Positions 27,722 to 36,364 of a stretch of DNA of 53,472 nt are shown here, one piece after another. The stretch lies in assembly GCA_900318335.1 (NCBI GenBank), contig ONKF01000018.1, positions 1-53,472 on the forward strand. Direction: 5' to 3'. Numbering within the stretch: the first letter of the stretch is position 1; each line of letters begins with the position of its first letter. The notes under the pieces were generated by a model that did not search any database, had not been told where the DNA came from, and saw only the letters and a list, made by a program, of their open reading frames with translations. Both the position numbers and the translations under genes were made by a program. This DNA comes from an uncultured Prevotellaceae bacterium (GTDB lineage: Bacteria; Bacteroidota; Bacteroidia; Bacteroidales; Muribaculaceae).

Positions 27722-28360
27722 TTAGTATCCCCAGTTCTCTCCTACGAGGATGACAGTGTGGCGGTGGGCCGGGAAACTGTTGCGGGTGAAATGAACGTAG
27801 TTGCAGATGCATTGCGGGCTGTTGCAGTTGTGACACACGCCATCGAGGCGGCAGGGCGTGTCGCATCCCAGACGGGCCGTGTTGATGGGGGCAGCGACGT
27901 TGCGGGCACGGGCAAGGGCGGCCTCGATGGTGGGAGCAACCTTGTTCATCCCGATGATGTGAATAACATTGTGAGGACCCCAAGTGATGGCGGCAACACG
28001 GTTGCCACGTCCGTCAATATTGACGATGACACCATCCTGGGTAATGGCGTTGGCACTGGTAAGGAAGTAGTCCACGTCCATCGCGTCAAGATAGCATTGG
28101 CGTTTCTGTTCGGGGGTTTCGGCTTTGTCTCGGTCAATGACTTTATACTTGCCACTCTCGATGAGTTCACCCGTCAATCCCATCTCACGGATGGTTTGCG
28201 AACCACCCCATGTGACGCTGCTGCCCTCGGGCATGAGTGACTTGACAAGTGCGATGGCTTCTCTGGCGGTGGCGCAATAGTGCGCCTTGAAGTTGCGGCG
28301 TTCCAGATGCTTGATGATGCGGCCGCTCAGCAGTTCGTTATGGATTTCAATCGGTGTCAT
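27722..28360 (-). CDS. LUD-domain (lactate-utilisation type) protein with cysteine tail
   Basis: 212 residues from ATG at 28360; a longer frame to 28441 runs through a heptamer array and into the DedA gene, so it is not used. The LUD/DUF162 domain shows VTWGGSQTIREMGL, VDYFLTSANAITQDGVIVNIDGRGNR and GPHNVIHIIGMNKV. Near the C-terminus six cysteines follow in a C-x3-C-x5-C-x2-C-x4-C-x-C pattern (GCDTPCRLDGVCHNCNSPQC, then IC), suited to an iron-sulfur cluster. LutB/LutA partners are not present, so lactate oxidation by a Lut complex is not supported here. Cytoplasmic. Confidence 0.85.
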   Translation of the reverse strand: MTPIEIHNELLSGRIIKHLERRNFKAHYCATAREAIALVKSLMPEGSSVTWGGSQTIREMGLTGELIESGKYKVIDRDKAETPEQKRQCYLDAMDVDYFLTSANAITQDGVIVNIDGRGNRVAAITWGPHNVIHIIGMNKVAPTIEAALARARNVAAPINTARLGCDTPCRLDGVCHNCNSPQCICNYVHFTRNSFPAHRHTVILVGENWGY

Positions 28361-28364
28361 TTTT

Positions 28365-28399
28365 AGTAAATAGTTAATAGTTAACAGATAATAGTTAGA
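28365..28399. repeat. Heptamer-phased array between DedA and LUD genes
   Basis: Five consecutive 7-base units beginning with AG (for example AGTTAAT then AGTTAAC), filling the space between the LUD start (28360) and the end of the DedA gene (28395-28397). Confidence 0.7.
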
Positions 28400-28862
28400 A
28401 CAGGTCGATGAGTTTAAGGGACCCCCAGATGATGACCGCATAGCGTAGCAGCTTGCCGATGGTCATCGTCAAGAGCACAATCCACACATTAGAACGCACA
28501 TAACCCAACGCTACACTGATGGCAGTGCCAAGCATGGGAATAAAGGCGAAAAAGCCCATCCACGCTCCACGATTGTGCATGAATTCTAAGGCCCGGTTGA
28601 GTTTTTCCTCACTCACACGGGCATATTTTTCAATCCACTCAATTTTACCCAAATGGCCGATATAATAGCACGTCATGCCACCGCTCACGTTACCCGCCAG
28701 CGCCACAAACAGGCAAGTGACGGGACTCATGTGCAGTGCGCCCACACAGGCGATGACCAGCGCCTCGCTACTGAACGGGACAATACTACCTGCCAGGAAC
28801 GACCCCAGGAATAACCCGAAATAGCCCCACTGGGTAAAAAAATGAATGAGTGTCTCGAGCAT
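28395..28862 (-). CDS. DedA/YqaA-family membrane protein
   Basis: 155 residues with four to five membrane segments. It has the DedA/SNARE-associated pattern of the short YqaA subfamily: FLAGSIVPFSSEALVIACVG near the N-terminus and FMHNRGAWMGFFAFIPMLGTAISVALG in the middle. DedA proteins are thought to act in phospholipid or undecaprenyl-phosphate recycling across the inner membrane; the substrate of YqaA types is not settled. It is followed by the LUD gene across a heptamer array. Confidence 0.88.
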   Translation of the reverse strand: MLETLIHFFTQWGYFGLFLGSFLAGSIVPFSSEALVIACVGALHMSPVTCLFVALAGNVSGGMTCYYIGHLGKIEWIEKYARVSEEKLNRALEFMHNRGAWMGFFAFIPMLGTAISVALGYVRSNVWIVLLTMTIGKLLRYAVIIWGSLKLIDLF

Positions 28863-28909
28863 TTTTCAGACAGTTCTCTGTGCCGTGGTTCTGCCACAGC
28901 TATTAATTA

Positions 28910-30121
<1,212 letters not shown>

Positions 30122-30137
30122 CTACGATAAGACAGCA

Positions 30138-31139
30138 TCAGGGAAGGTATTCCAGCAGCCTTTCTATCAATCGAGGTTGGGCATAGATTCCTAAATCCTG
30201 CTCTTTAATCCAGATGTACCCATCTGGAAGGTGAGGCCGCGTCATGGGTTCGGCAAGGTAGAAATCGGCAAGCAGGACCCGATGGGTGAGCACATGTTTC
30301 ACGCCAGTGGCCAGCAGCGTGAGTTGGCACCCCAGGTCAGGCATTGGGGCGTTCTCGACCAGCAGCGGCTCCCACAATCCCTGCCAGATGTCTCCAGCGG
30401 GGCGCCGCCTCAGGGCGGTATAGCCCTCGTGGCGGATGTAGATATAAGTCATGTGGCGTTCCCGCACCTTGAGTTTCTTCTCCTTGACGGGCAGTTCATT
30501 GATGCGGCCGGTGCGACGAGCCTCGCAGGTCTCGGCAACCGGGCAATCGATGCAACGCGGTGACTTGGGAGTGCACCACGTGGCCCCAAAGTCCATCATC
30601 GCCTGATTGAATGCCGATGCTTCACCCACGGGCAACAGTTCATGGGCTAACGCATCAAAGGTGCGTTTCCCCTTTACCGTGTTAATGGGAACGTCGATGC
30701 CATAGTGGCGGGAAAGCACACGATAGACGTTACCGTCAACGGCAGCAGCAGGCAAGCCGAATGCCATCGAGCCCACAGCGGCAGCCGTATAATCCCCTAC
30801 CCCCTTCAATGCACGCAACCCTTGGATAGTGCGCGGGAAACCGCCCTGCTCAACAATCTGACGGGCCGCTGCGTGCATGTTGCGAGCACGGCTGTAATAA
30901 CCTAATCCCTGCCACAACCGTAGCACCTCGTCTTCGCTTGCAGCGGCAAGCGCCTCGACTGTAGGAAAACGCTCCATGAAGCGCAGCCAGTAGTCGCGGC
31001 CCTGCTCGATGCGCGTCTGCTGCAGGATAATCTCACTCACCCAGATACCATAGGGGTCACCGATGCCCCGCCATGGCAATTCGCGCCCATGCTGCGCAAA
31101 CCACCTCAACAACGCCATTGTGAACGAAGACGACTGCAT
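30138..31139 (-). CDS. mutY: A/G-specific adenine glycosylase MutY
   Basis: 333 residues. MutY removes adenine mispaired with 8-oxoguanine. Catalytic E36 (WVSEIILQQT), the helix-hairpin-helix LKGVGDYTAAA with G113 and G115, D135 in VDGNVYRVLSR, and the [4Fe-4S] cysteines in the exact C-x6-C-x2-C-x5-C spacing (CTPKSPRCIDCPVAETC) are all present. The C-terminal NUDIX-like domain that recognises 8-oxoG runs from about 225 to the end. It ends about 100 bases from the esterase start and begins 70 bases after the LRR gene on the same strand. Confidence 0.96.
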   Translation of the reverse strand: MQSSSFTMALLRWFAQHGRELPWRGIGDPYGIWVSEIILQQTRIEQGRDYWLRFMERFPTVEALAAASEDEVLRLWQGLGYYSRARNMHAAARQIVEQGGFPRTIQGLRALKGVGDYTAAAVGSMAFGLPAAAVDGNVYRVLSRHYGIDVPINTVKGKRTFDALAHELLPVGEASAFNQAMMDFGATWCTPKSPRCIDCPVAETCEARRTGRINELPVKEKKLKVRERHMTYIYIRHEGYTALRRRPAGDIWQGLWEPLLVENAPMPDLGCQLTLLATGVKHVLTHRVLLADFYLAEPMTRPHLPDGYIWIKEQDLGIYAQPRLIERLLEYLP

Positions 31140-31208
31140 GATTGTAGCGGTTAACCTTTGGTTTCCAGCGGTTTTGAATGATTTAACAAACTTCCAACCG
31201 ATAATGGT

Positions 31209-33050
31209 TCACTCGAGCGGAAGGATGTTTTTAAAGCTTTTCCAATTCTTTGCACTGCGGTAGGCACTGACCGATGTGGCCGGAACGCGGAGTTCAATCT
31301 TGCTGTTGCTCTCTTTATCGAGCGTCGGGGGCAAGACGGCATGGCTCTCGATGCGCGTCAATTCCTTGCACTTCTCGGCCACTTTCTTGCCCAGATGGGT
31401 AACGCTCTCGGGCAACACGAGAACGGTGATGGCTGTCTCGCGCAGCGCATTATCCCCCAGCGAGGTGACATTGCCCAGCTCAACATGAGCGAGGGCAGTA
31501 CATTCGCGGAAGGCTTCCTTGTCCAACGTCTTGCAGGCTTCGGGCAGTGACACACTGGTCAATCCCCGGCAATTCTTAAAGGCACGTTCGCCAATAGACT
31601 TCAGAGCCGAGGGCAGATCAATGGCCGTCAGGGCCTTGCAACCCTCAAAGGCTTCCTTGCCAATCTCGGTCAGACCGATCGGAAACTCCACATCGGCAAT
31701 AGCCGGGCAGTTTTTGAAAGCCCGCATCGTGATAGTGGTCACCGAGGCAGGCAACTTGACTGACGTCAAACTCCTGCACTCCTCAAACGCCTCTTGAGGA
31801 ATGACCGTGATGTCGGGACTGGTCGTGAAAGACTTGAGTGAGCCACAATGCTTAAAAGCACACTTGCCCATAGCCTTTACTCCAGGCATTTCGGCACGCT
31901 GCAGACGGGAACAGCTTTCAAAGGCGGACTCGCCCACCGATGTCACACTTAAGGGAAGAATAACCGATTCGATGCCACTCTCGGCAAATGCCCTATAGCC
32001 GATTGTGCTGACTGTTGCAGGCATATCGACGGCTGCTATAGCGCTGCCGGCAAATGCGTATTTCCCTATTGTCTCCACACCATCGGGCACCACAGCGACA
32101 CCATTACGTCCTGCAGGATAGAGCAACAGTGCACTACCAGTGTTGTCATAGAGGACCCCGTCCTCATAGGTATAGTAGCGGCTGCCATTCTCGACTCTAA
32201 TTTCCTGTAACTTGGGCATATATCCCAGATAATCGTCGCCGATTCGGGTCGCTGCGGGAAGATCAAGCTCTATGAGTGCCGTTTTGTCAAACGCACCTGA
32301 GCCTAACGAGGTCAATCCGTAGGGCAAAGTGACATGTTGCAGAGCCGTGCCCTTAAATGCCTTTTCGCCTATCTCGAGCACACTACGCGGTATCGTGATG
32401 TTGCGCAGCTTCTCGCAACCCGAAAAACACTCCACACCGATTTCCTGCAAGCCTTCAGGAAGAACGATAAATTCCAGTCGATGGCAGCCCGAAAAAGCAT
32501 CGTTGCCCAATGAGCGTACGCCTGGAGGCATAATGACCTCCTCGAGCTGGCTGCAACCGTGCAGGGCATTGTTGCCGATGCGCTTGAGGCGCTCGGGCAG
32601 GACAATTGAGCGCAGATGGCTGGAATAGGCCAAAGCATCATCGAGCACATCGTGAGAGCCGGTGCTGCCGAAGAGCCCCGATGAGCCCGCACTCATGATG
32701 CGCACGCGTTCCAGTTCCACGTCGATGTAATTGTCCACCGACTTGTCACGGCCATCTACACATCGCGAACGGTCGCAAATCTTTTTCAAGAACTTGAAAT
32801 CCCTGGAATCCATTGGTCCCTCGATGTGCAGGAGCCTCACCTTGTTTACCATTTCAGGTGGCATCTTGGACTCCAGGGTGCCTGGTTCGCTCAACCTGAT
32901 TTCGACCACGTCACCATAGGTGTTAGTGCGGCTATAGCGGTCACGATAGCGCTTGTCTCCACGGCTGCCATACTGGGCTCCAGCGGGCAAAACAGTCACG
33001 ACTGCGAGTAGCATTGCCACTGCCCATTGCAATATGTGCCTTGATTTCAT
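31209..33050 (-). CDS. Secreted BspA-type leucine-rich-repeat protein
   Basis: 613 residues from ATG at 33050; the frame extends 67 codons further but that stretch lacks a signal and spans the promoter at 33082-33112. Signal peptide 1-25 (AVAMLLAVVTVLPAGAQ). Residues about 40-130 are an N-terminal domain with EIRLSEPGTLESKMP that I do not recognise. From about 140 to the end run at least 18 LRR_5 (BspA/TpLRR) repeats of about 23 residues with the IxxxAFxxCxxLxxVxLPxxVxxI pattern. Such proteins are surface or secreted and bind host or matrix proteins. There is no visible sortase or type IX C-terminal domain. Confidence 0.88.
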   Translation of the reverse strand: MKSRHILQWAVAMLLAVVTVLPAGAQYGSRGDKRYRDRYSRTNTYGDVVEIRLSEPGTLESKMPPEMVNKVRLLHIEGPMDSRDFKFLKKICDRSRCVDGRDKSVDNYIDVELERVRIMSAGSSGLFGSTGSHDVLDDALAYSSHLRSIVLPERLKRIGNNALHGCSQLEEVIMPPGVRSLGNDAFSGCHRLEFIVLPEGLQEIGVECFSGCEKLRNITIPRSVLEIGEKAFKGTALQHVTLPYGLTSLGSGAFDKTALIELDLPAATRIGDDYLGYMPKLQEIRVENGSRYYTYEDGVLYDNTGSALLLYPAGRNGVAVVPDGVETIGKYAFAGSAIAAVDMPATVSTIGYRAFAESGIESVILPLSVTSVGESAFESCSRLQRAEMPGVKAMGKCAFKHCGSLKSFTTSPDITVIPQEAFEECRSLTSVKLPASVTTITMRAFKNCPAIADVEFPIGLTEIGKEAFEGCKALTAIDLPSALKSIGERAFKNCRGLTSVSLPEACKTLDKEAFRECTALAHVELGNVTSLGDNALRETAITVLVLPESVTHLGKKVAEKCKELTRIESHAVLPPTLDKESNSKIELRVPATSVSAYRSAKNWKSFKNILPLE

Positions 33051-33081
33051 CTGTTGTCTCCTTATTTTTATTAATTGACTG

Positions 33082-33112
33082 CAAATATATGAAATCCGTC
33101 TGATAGTAGCAA
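33082..33112 (-). promoter_or_regulatory. Putative promoter of the LRR protein gene
   Basis: Minus strand: TTG at 33110-33112 and TATATTTG at 33082-33089, 20 bases apart, about 30 bases before the ATG at 33050. It supports the shorter start. Confidence 0.7.
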
Positions 33113-33261
33113 ATAGGACCCTTTTTCCACTAATGGCCACACGCAGTTTTATTCTGCGCATCAGCCCAAATGCCTGCAGTGAACAATGACTGAACTTGAC
33201 AAGAATCCCAAAAAAATGAGAAATAATTGGCACTTTATTCCATTTATACAAGAAATAGTAT

Positions 33262-33269
33262 TAATTTTG
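33262..33269 (+). promoter_or_regulatory. Putative porin promoter -7 element
   Basis: TAATTTTG (TAnnTTTG), 47 bases before the ATG at 33317. No TTG at the -33 spacing. Confidence 0.5.
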
Positions 33270-33316
33270 TCACAAACTATTAACACAATCATTAACCTCC
33301 AAACCGATTTAAAAAT

Positions 33317-34438
33317 ATGATAAGAAGATTACTTTTGACCCTGTTGGGGTTGATACTATTGTTCCCTGCTCTGGCTCAGGGCGACAGTAATAACGCTATT
33401 TTCACCAAGCCCAAGTTCAGCGGTTTTGCCATGGCATCCTATCAAGCGACGTTCCAGAACGGCAATAACAGCAACTCATTTGACCTGAGGCTCGTCAGGG
33501 CGTCAATCGAGGGCCGCATCCTGAACGACTTCTACTACAAAATCCAGGGACAGATCAACGGCAACACGTCGACCCTGGGCAGCAGTCCCAGGCTGGTGGA
33601 CTACTTCATGGAGTGGCAGAAACTGGACTTCTTCCGTGTGAAGTTGGGCCAGTTCAAGCGCCCTTTCACCTATGAGAACCCGATGAACCCCATTGATCAG
33701 GGCTTCATGGGCTACTCTCAACCCGTGAGCAAGCTGGCAGGTTTCAGTGACCGCACGGGAATGCATGCGAGCAACGGTCGAGACATCGGTCTGCAGTTCC
33801 AGGGCGATTTCCTCAAGAACAGCCAAGGCCGCAACCTGCTCCACTACCAGGTGGGTGTGTTCAACGGCCAGGGTATCAATGTCAAGGATGTGGATGAACG
33901 CAAGGACATCATCGGCGGTGCATGGGTGATGCCTATTGAAGGCATGAGACTTGGCGCATTCGGCTGGGAAGGTTCGTATGCCCGCAAGGCCGGCGGTCAG
34001 ACTGTGAGCCTGCGCCAGCACCGATATGCGTTCAGCGCCGAGTACAAGAAAGGCGACCTGCAGCTGCGTGCCGAGTACATCCACTCGACAGGCCGCGGCT
34101 TTGCCACCACCTATCAGAAACCTGGCGATGCCACCGACCTCACCATCAAGACCTATACCGACAAGGACGGTAACGAAGTCGCTAACGACAAGAGTGACGG
34201 TGTGTATGCCCTCGCTATCGTTCCCGTCGTCAAGAACAAACTGATGGCCAAGGCCCGCTATGACCTCTACCGTCCGACGGCCTCGAGCGTTGCCGCTAAG
34301 ACCAACTATGAGGTGGGTCTGAATTACCGCTTCTGTAAATATCTGGAGGTGCAGACCGAGTACTGCCTGACTAATGACAAAGCGCTGGCCAAGCACAACT
34401 ACAGCACCGTGTTTGTGCAAGTGAGCATCAGGTATTGA
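33317..34438 (+). CDS. Outer-membrane porin, Porin_O_P family
   Basis: 373 residues with signal peptide (1-20, GLILLFPALAQ). Beta-barrel pattern throughout with Porin_O_P landmarks: FDLRLVRASIEGRILNDFYYKIQGQ, VKLGQFKRPFTYENP, GRDIGLQFQGDF, LQLRAEYI and the C-terminal strand ending FVQVSIRY with terminal aromatic Tyr. Called phosphate-selective from OprP, but family members in Bacteroidota vary. The next gene, 44 bases on, is a C4-dicarboxylate transporter on the same strand, so it may supply dicarboxylates (inference). Confidence 0.9.
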   Translation: MIRRLLLTLLGLILLFPALAQGDSNNAIFTKPKFSGFAMASYQATFQNGNNSNSFDLRLVRASIEGRILNDFYYKIQGQINGNTSTLGSSPRLVDYFMEWQKLDFFRVKLGQFKRPFTYENPMNPIDQGFMGYSQPVSKLAGFSDRTGMHASNGRDIGLQFQGDFLKNSQGRNLLHYQVGVFNGQGINVKDVDERKDIIGGAWVMPIEGMRLGAFGWEGSYARKAGGQTVSLRQHRYAFSAEYKKGDLQLRAEYIHSTGRGFATTYQKPGDATDLTIKTYTDKDGNEVANDKSDGVYALAIVPVVKNKLMAKARYDLYRPTASSVAAKTNYEVGLNYRFCKYLEVQTEYCLTNDKALAKHNYSTVFVQVSIRY

Positions 34439-34482
34439 TTCTTCCCTAATCATAAAATTAAATTCTTAACAAGTATACTACT

Positions 34483-35946
34483 ATGTCATTGATTATGATT
34501 TTACAGCTCTGCATTGTACTTGCAGCGTTGTGGCTGGGTTCCCGATACGGTAGCCTGGCGTTAGGAGCGATTTCGGGCATCGGCCTGGCCATCCTCGTGT
34601 TTGGCTTCGGCATGAAACCCGGCTCGCCTCCCACCGATGTTATTTACATCATCATCGCAGCCGTCACCTGTGCTGGCATCATGCAGGCTTCGGGCGGTAT
34701 GGACTGGCTCATCCAATTGGCCGAAAAGATGCTGCGCAAGCATCCCGACCGCATCACATTCCTCGCCCCGCTGACCACTTTCTTCTTGACGGTGCTCGTT
34801 GGTACGGGTCACGTGGTCTATACGCTGATGCCCATCATCTGCGACATCGCGATTAAGAAAGGTATCCGTCCTGAAAGGCCTTGCGGTATCGCTAGTATCG
34901 CCTCACAGATCGGTATCACCTGCTCACCTATTGCAGCAGCGGTTGTGGCATTTATCACCATCTCGGGAGCTAACGGTTATAACGTTACCATCCCCCAGGT
35001 GCTTATGGTGACCATTCCCGCCTGTCTGTTGGGTATCCTCATGGCTTCGATCGCTTCCTACAAGCGCGGTAAGGACTTGGACAAGGATCCCGAGTTCCAG
35101 AAGAAGATCGCCGATCCCGCCCAGCGTGAGTACATCTACGGCAGTAATGCCACCACCCTCGACAAGAAGATTGCTCCCGAGAGCAAGCGCGCCGTGTACA
35201 TCTTCTTTGGAGCCCTGCTGGTCATCGTGTTCTTTGCTATCTTCCAGGATCTGCTGCCCTCTTACGACACCATCAAGGCCATTGACGGTGATGCTACTGT
35301 TGAGCTCATCGGCTCGCGCGTGACCATCACCGCCGACCAGTTGGCCAAGTTGGGTATCGCTGTTGACGGTCTGACCAAAACGCATCCCACCCCGCTGAAG
35401 ATGAACCTTGTCATCCAGATTGTGATGATTACCGCTGCAGCCCTGATGATTATCTTCTGCAAGGCATCGCCCAAGAAGGCCATCTCCGGTCCCGTTTGGC
35501 AGAGCGGTATGGTGGCCGTAGTCGCCATTTATGGTATCGCATGGCTTGCCGACACCTACTTCGCCAACTATCTGGGTGAAATCCAGCAAATGCTGGCTGG
35601 CATGGTTGAGAAATACCCGTGGTCGATCGCGTTTGCGTTCTTCCTTGTGTCGGTGCTCGTCAACTCACAGGGAGCCGTTGTCGTGTCCATGTTGCCGCTG
35701 GCCTATGGACTCGGCATTGACAGCTGGATCCTGTTGGGCGTGCTTCCCTCGGTATATGGTTACTTCTTTATCCCCAACTACCCCTCGGATATCGCCACCG
35801 TCAACTTCGACCGCACGGGTACGACAGTCATCGGCAAGTATCTATTGAACCACTCATTCATGATGCCTGGTCTCGTTCATACCATTGTCGCCTGTATCGC
35901 CGGCTATCTCATCGCCTTCCTCTACCACTCGATGGGCTGGATCTAA
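34483..35946 (+). CDS. dcuB: Anaerobic C4-dicarboxylate transporter, Dcu family
   Basis: 487 residues with about 11-12 membrane segments. DcuA/B family landmarks: LGAISGIGLAILVFGFGMKPG, VTCAGIMQASGGMDWLI, TGHVVYTLMPIICDIAIKKGIRPERP, IASQIGITCSPIAAA and NYPSDIATVNFDRTGTT near the end. It exchanges fumarate, malate, aspartate or succinate across the inner membrane, which fits fumarate respiration and succinate export in a Bacteroidales anaerobe. DcuB rather than DcuA is a guess. It carries an unusually long central loop (about 195-330). Likely co-transcribed with the porin; a hairpin follows at 35978. Confidence 0.9.
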   Translation: MSLIMILQLCIVLAALWLGSRYGSLALGAISGIGLAILVFGFGMKPGSPPTDVIYIIIAAVTCAGIMQASGGMDWLIQLAEKMLRKHPDRITFLAPLTTFFLTVLVGTGHVVYTLMPIICDIAIKKGIRPERPCGIASIASQIGITCSPIAAAVVAFITISGANGYNVTIPQVLMVTIPACLLGILMASIASYKRGKDLDKDPEFQKKIADPAQREYIYGSNATTLDKKIAPESKRAVYIFFGALLVIVFFAIFQDLLPSYDTIKAIDGDATVELIGSRVTITADQLAKLGIAVDGLTKTHPTPLKMNLVIQIVMITAAALMIIFCKASPKKAISGPVWQSGMVAVVAIYGIAWLADTYFANYLGEIQQMLAGMVEKYPWSIAFAFFLVSVLVNSQGAVVVSMLPLAYGLGIDSWILLGVLPSVYGYFFIPNYPSDIATVNFDRTGTTVIGKYLLNHSFMMPGLVHTIVACIAGYLIAFLYHSMGWI

Positions 35947-35977
35947 ACGACAACAACCGATACATCTGAATCCCTCA

Positions 35978-36019
35978 AATAGCACGAGCCGACACCCCCA
36001 TCGGCCCGTGCTATTAGTT
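35978..36019 (+). terminator. Terminator hairpin after the Dcu gene
   Basis: 15-base arms 35978-35992 and 36001-36015 pair at 14 positions (one A-C mismatch) around an 8-base C-rich loop, followed by AGTTTTG. Confidence 0.8.
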
Positions 36020-36090
36020 TTGCAAAAAAGCCACACAAAACTCACCATCAACCCAACACATCCACTGCCCCTGATAGACAACCTTTTCCA

Positions 36091-36150
36091 TGGCGCCAAT
36101 AAAGCGTCCAACGGCGCGGAAAGACGTTGAACGGCGCAAAAAGGGGGAGC
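36091..36150. repeat. Degenerate 20-base tandem repeat, three units
   Basis: Units 36091-36110, 36111-36130 and 36131-36150 each start with NGGCGC, then an A-rich run; the first two end in GCGTCCA and ACGTTGA. No function recognised. Confidence 0.5.
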
Positions 36151-36309
36151 GCACGCACCCCCCAAAATCACACCTTTTCAGTGCTTGTTCAAGTGAATTA
36201 CCCATTAATGACCTTTTTGTTATTTAAATGACTGTAAATCAATCTATTTAATTCCAAGAAATGACCTTCGAATGTTAGCATTTTTCGGTGTTATTTCAAT
36301 AATCGGTTG

Positions 36310-36317
36310 TAACTTTG
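36310..36317 (+). promoter_or_regulatory. Putative serpin promoter -7 element
   Basis: TAACTTTG (TAnnTTTG), 48 bases before the ATG at 36365. The -33 region is T-rich (36280-36286) but without TTG. Confidence 0.6.
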
Positions 36318-36364
36318 CAGACGAGAGTTAACCCGTTTTTATCAACCTGAAAAATTTGACTGAT

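Larger units (their letters stand above)
35947..36364. other. 418-base intergenic region
   Basis: Contains the Dcu terminator (35978-36019), a degenerate 20-base tandem repeat (36091-36150) and the serpin promoter (36310-36317). Short frames here have no start signal, no homology and no codon bias that I can support. Confidence 0.8.

Noticed and set aside
25747-28399. Heptamer arrays as CRISPR
   Set aside because: Units of 7 bases without spacers and no cas genes.
28361-28441. 27-residue N-terminal extension of the LUD protein
   Set aside because: It consists of translated heptamer repeats and the end of the DedA gene; ATG at 28360 starts the conserved domain.
33051-33251. 67-residue N-terminal extension of the LRR protein
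   Set aside because: No signal peptide there, it spans a full promoter, and the ATG at 33050 starts a clean signal peptide.
36014-36205. Minus-strand 63-residue frame in the Dcu-serpin spacer
   Set aside because: Overlaps the terminator and the 20-base repeats; no recognisable features.
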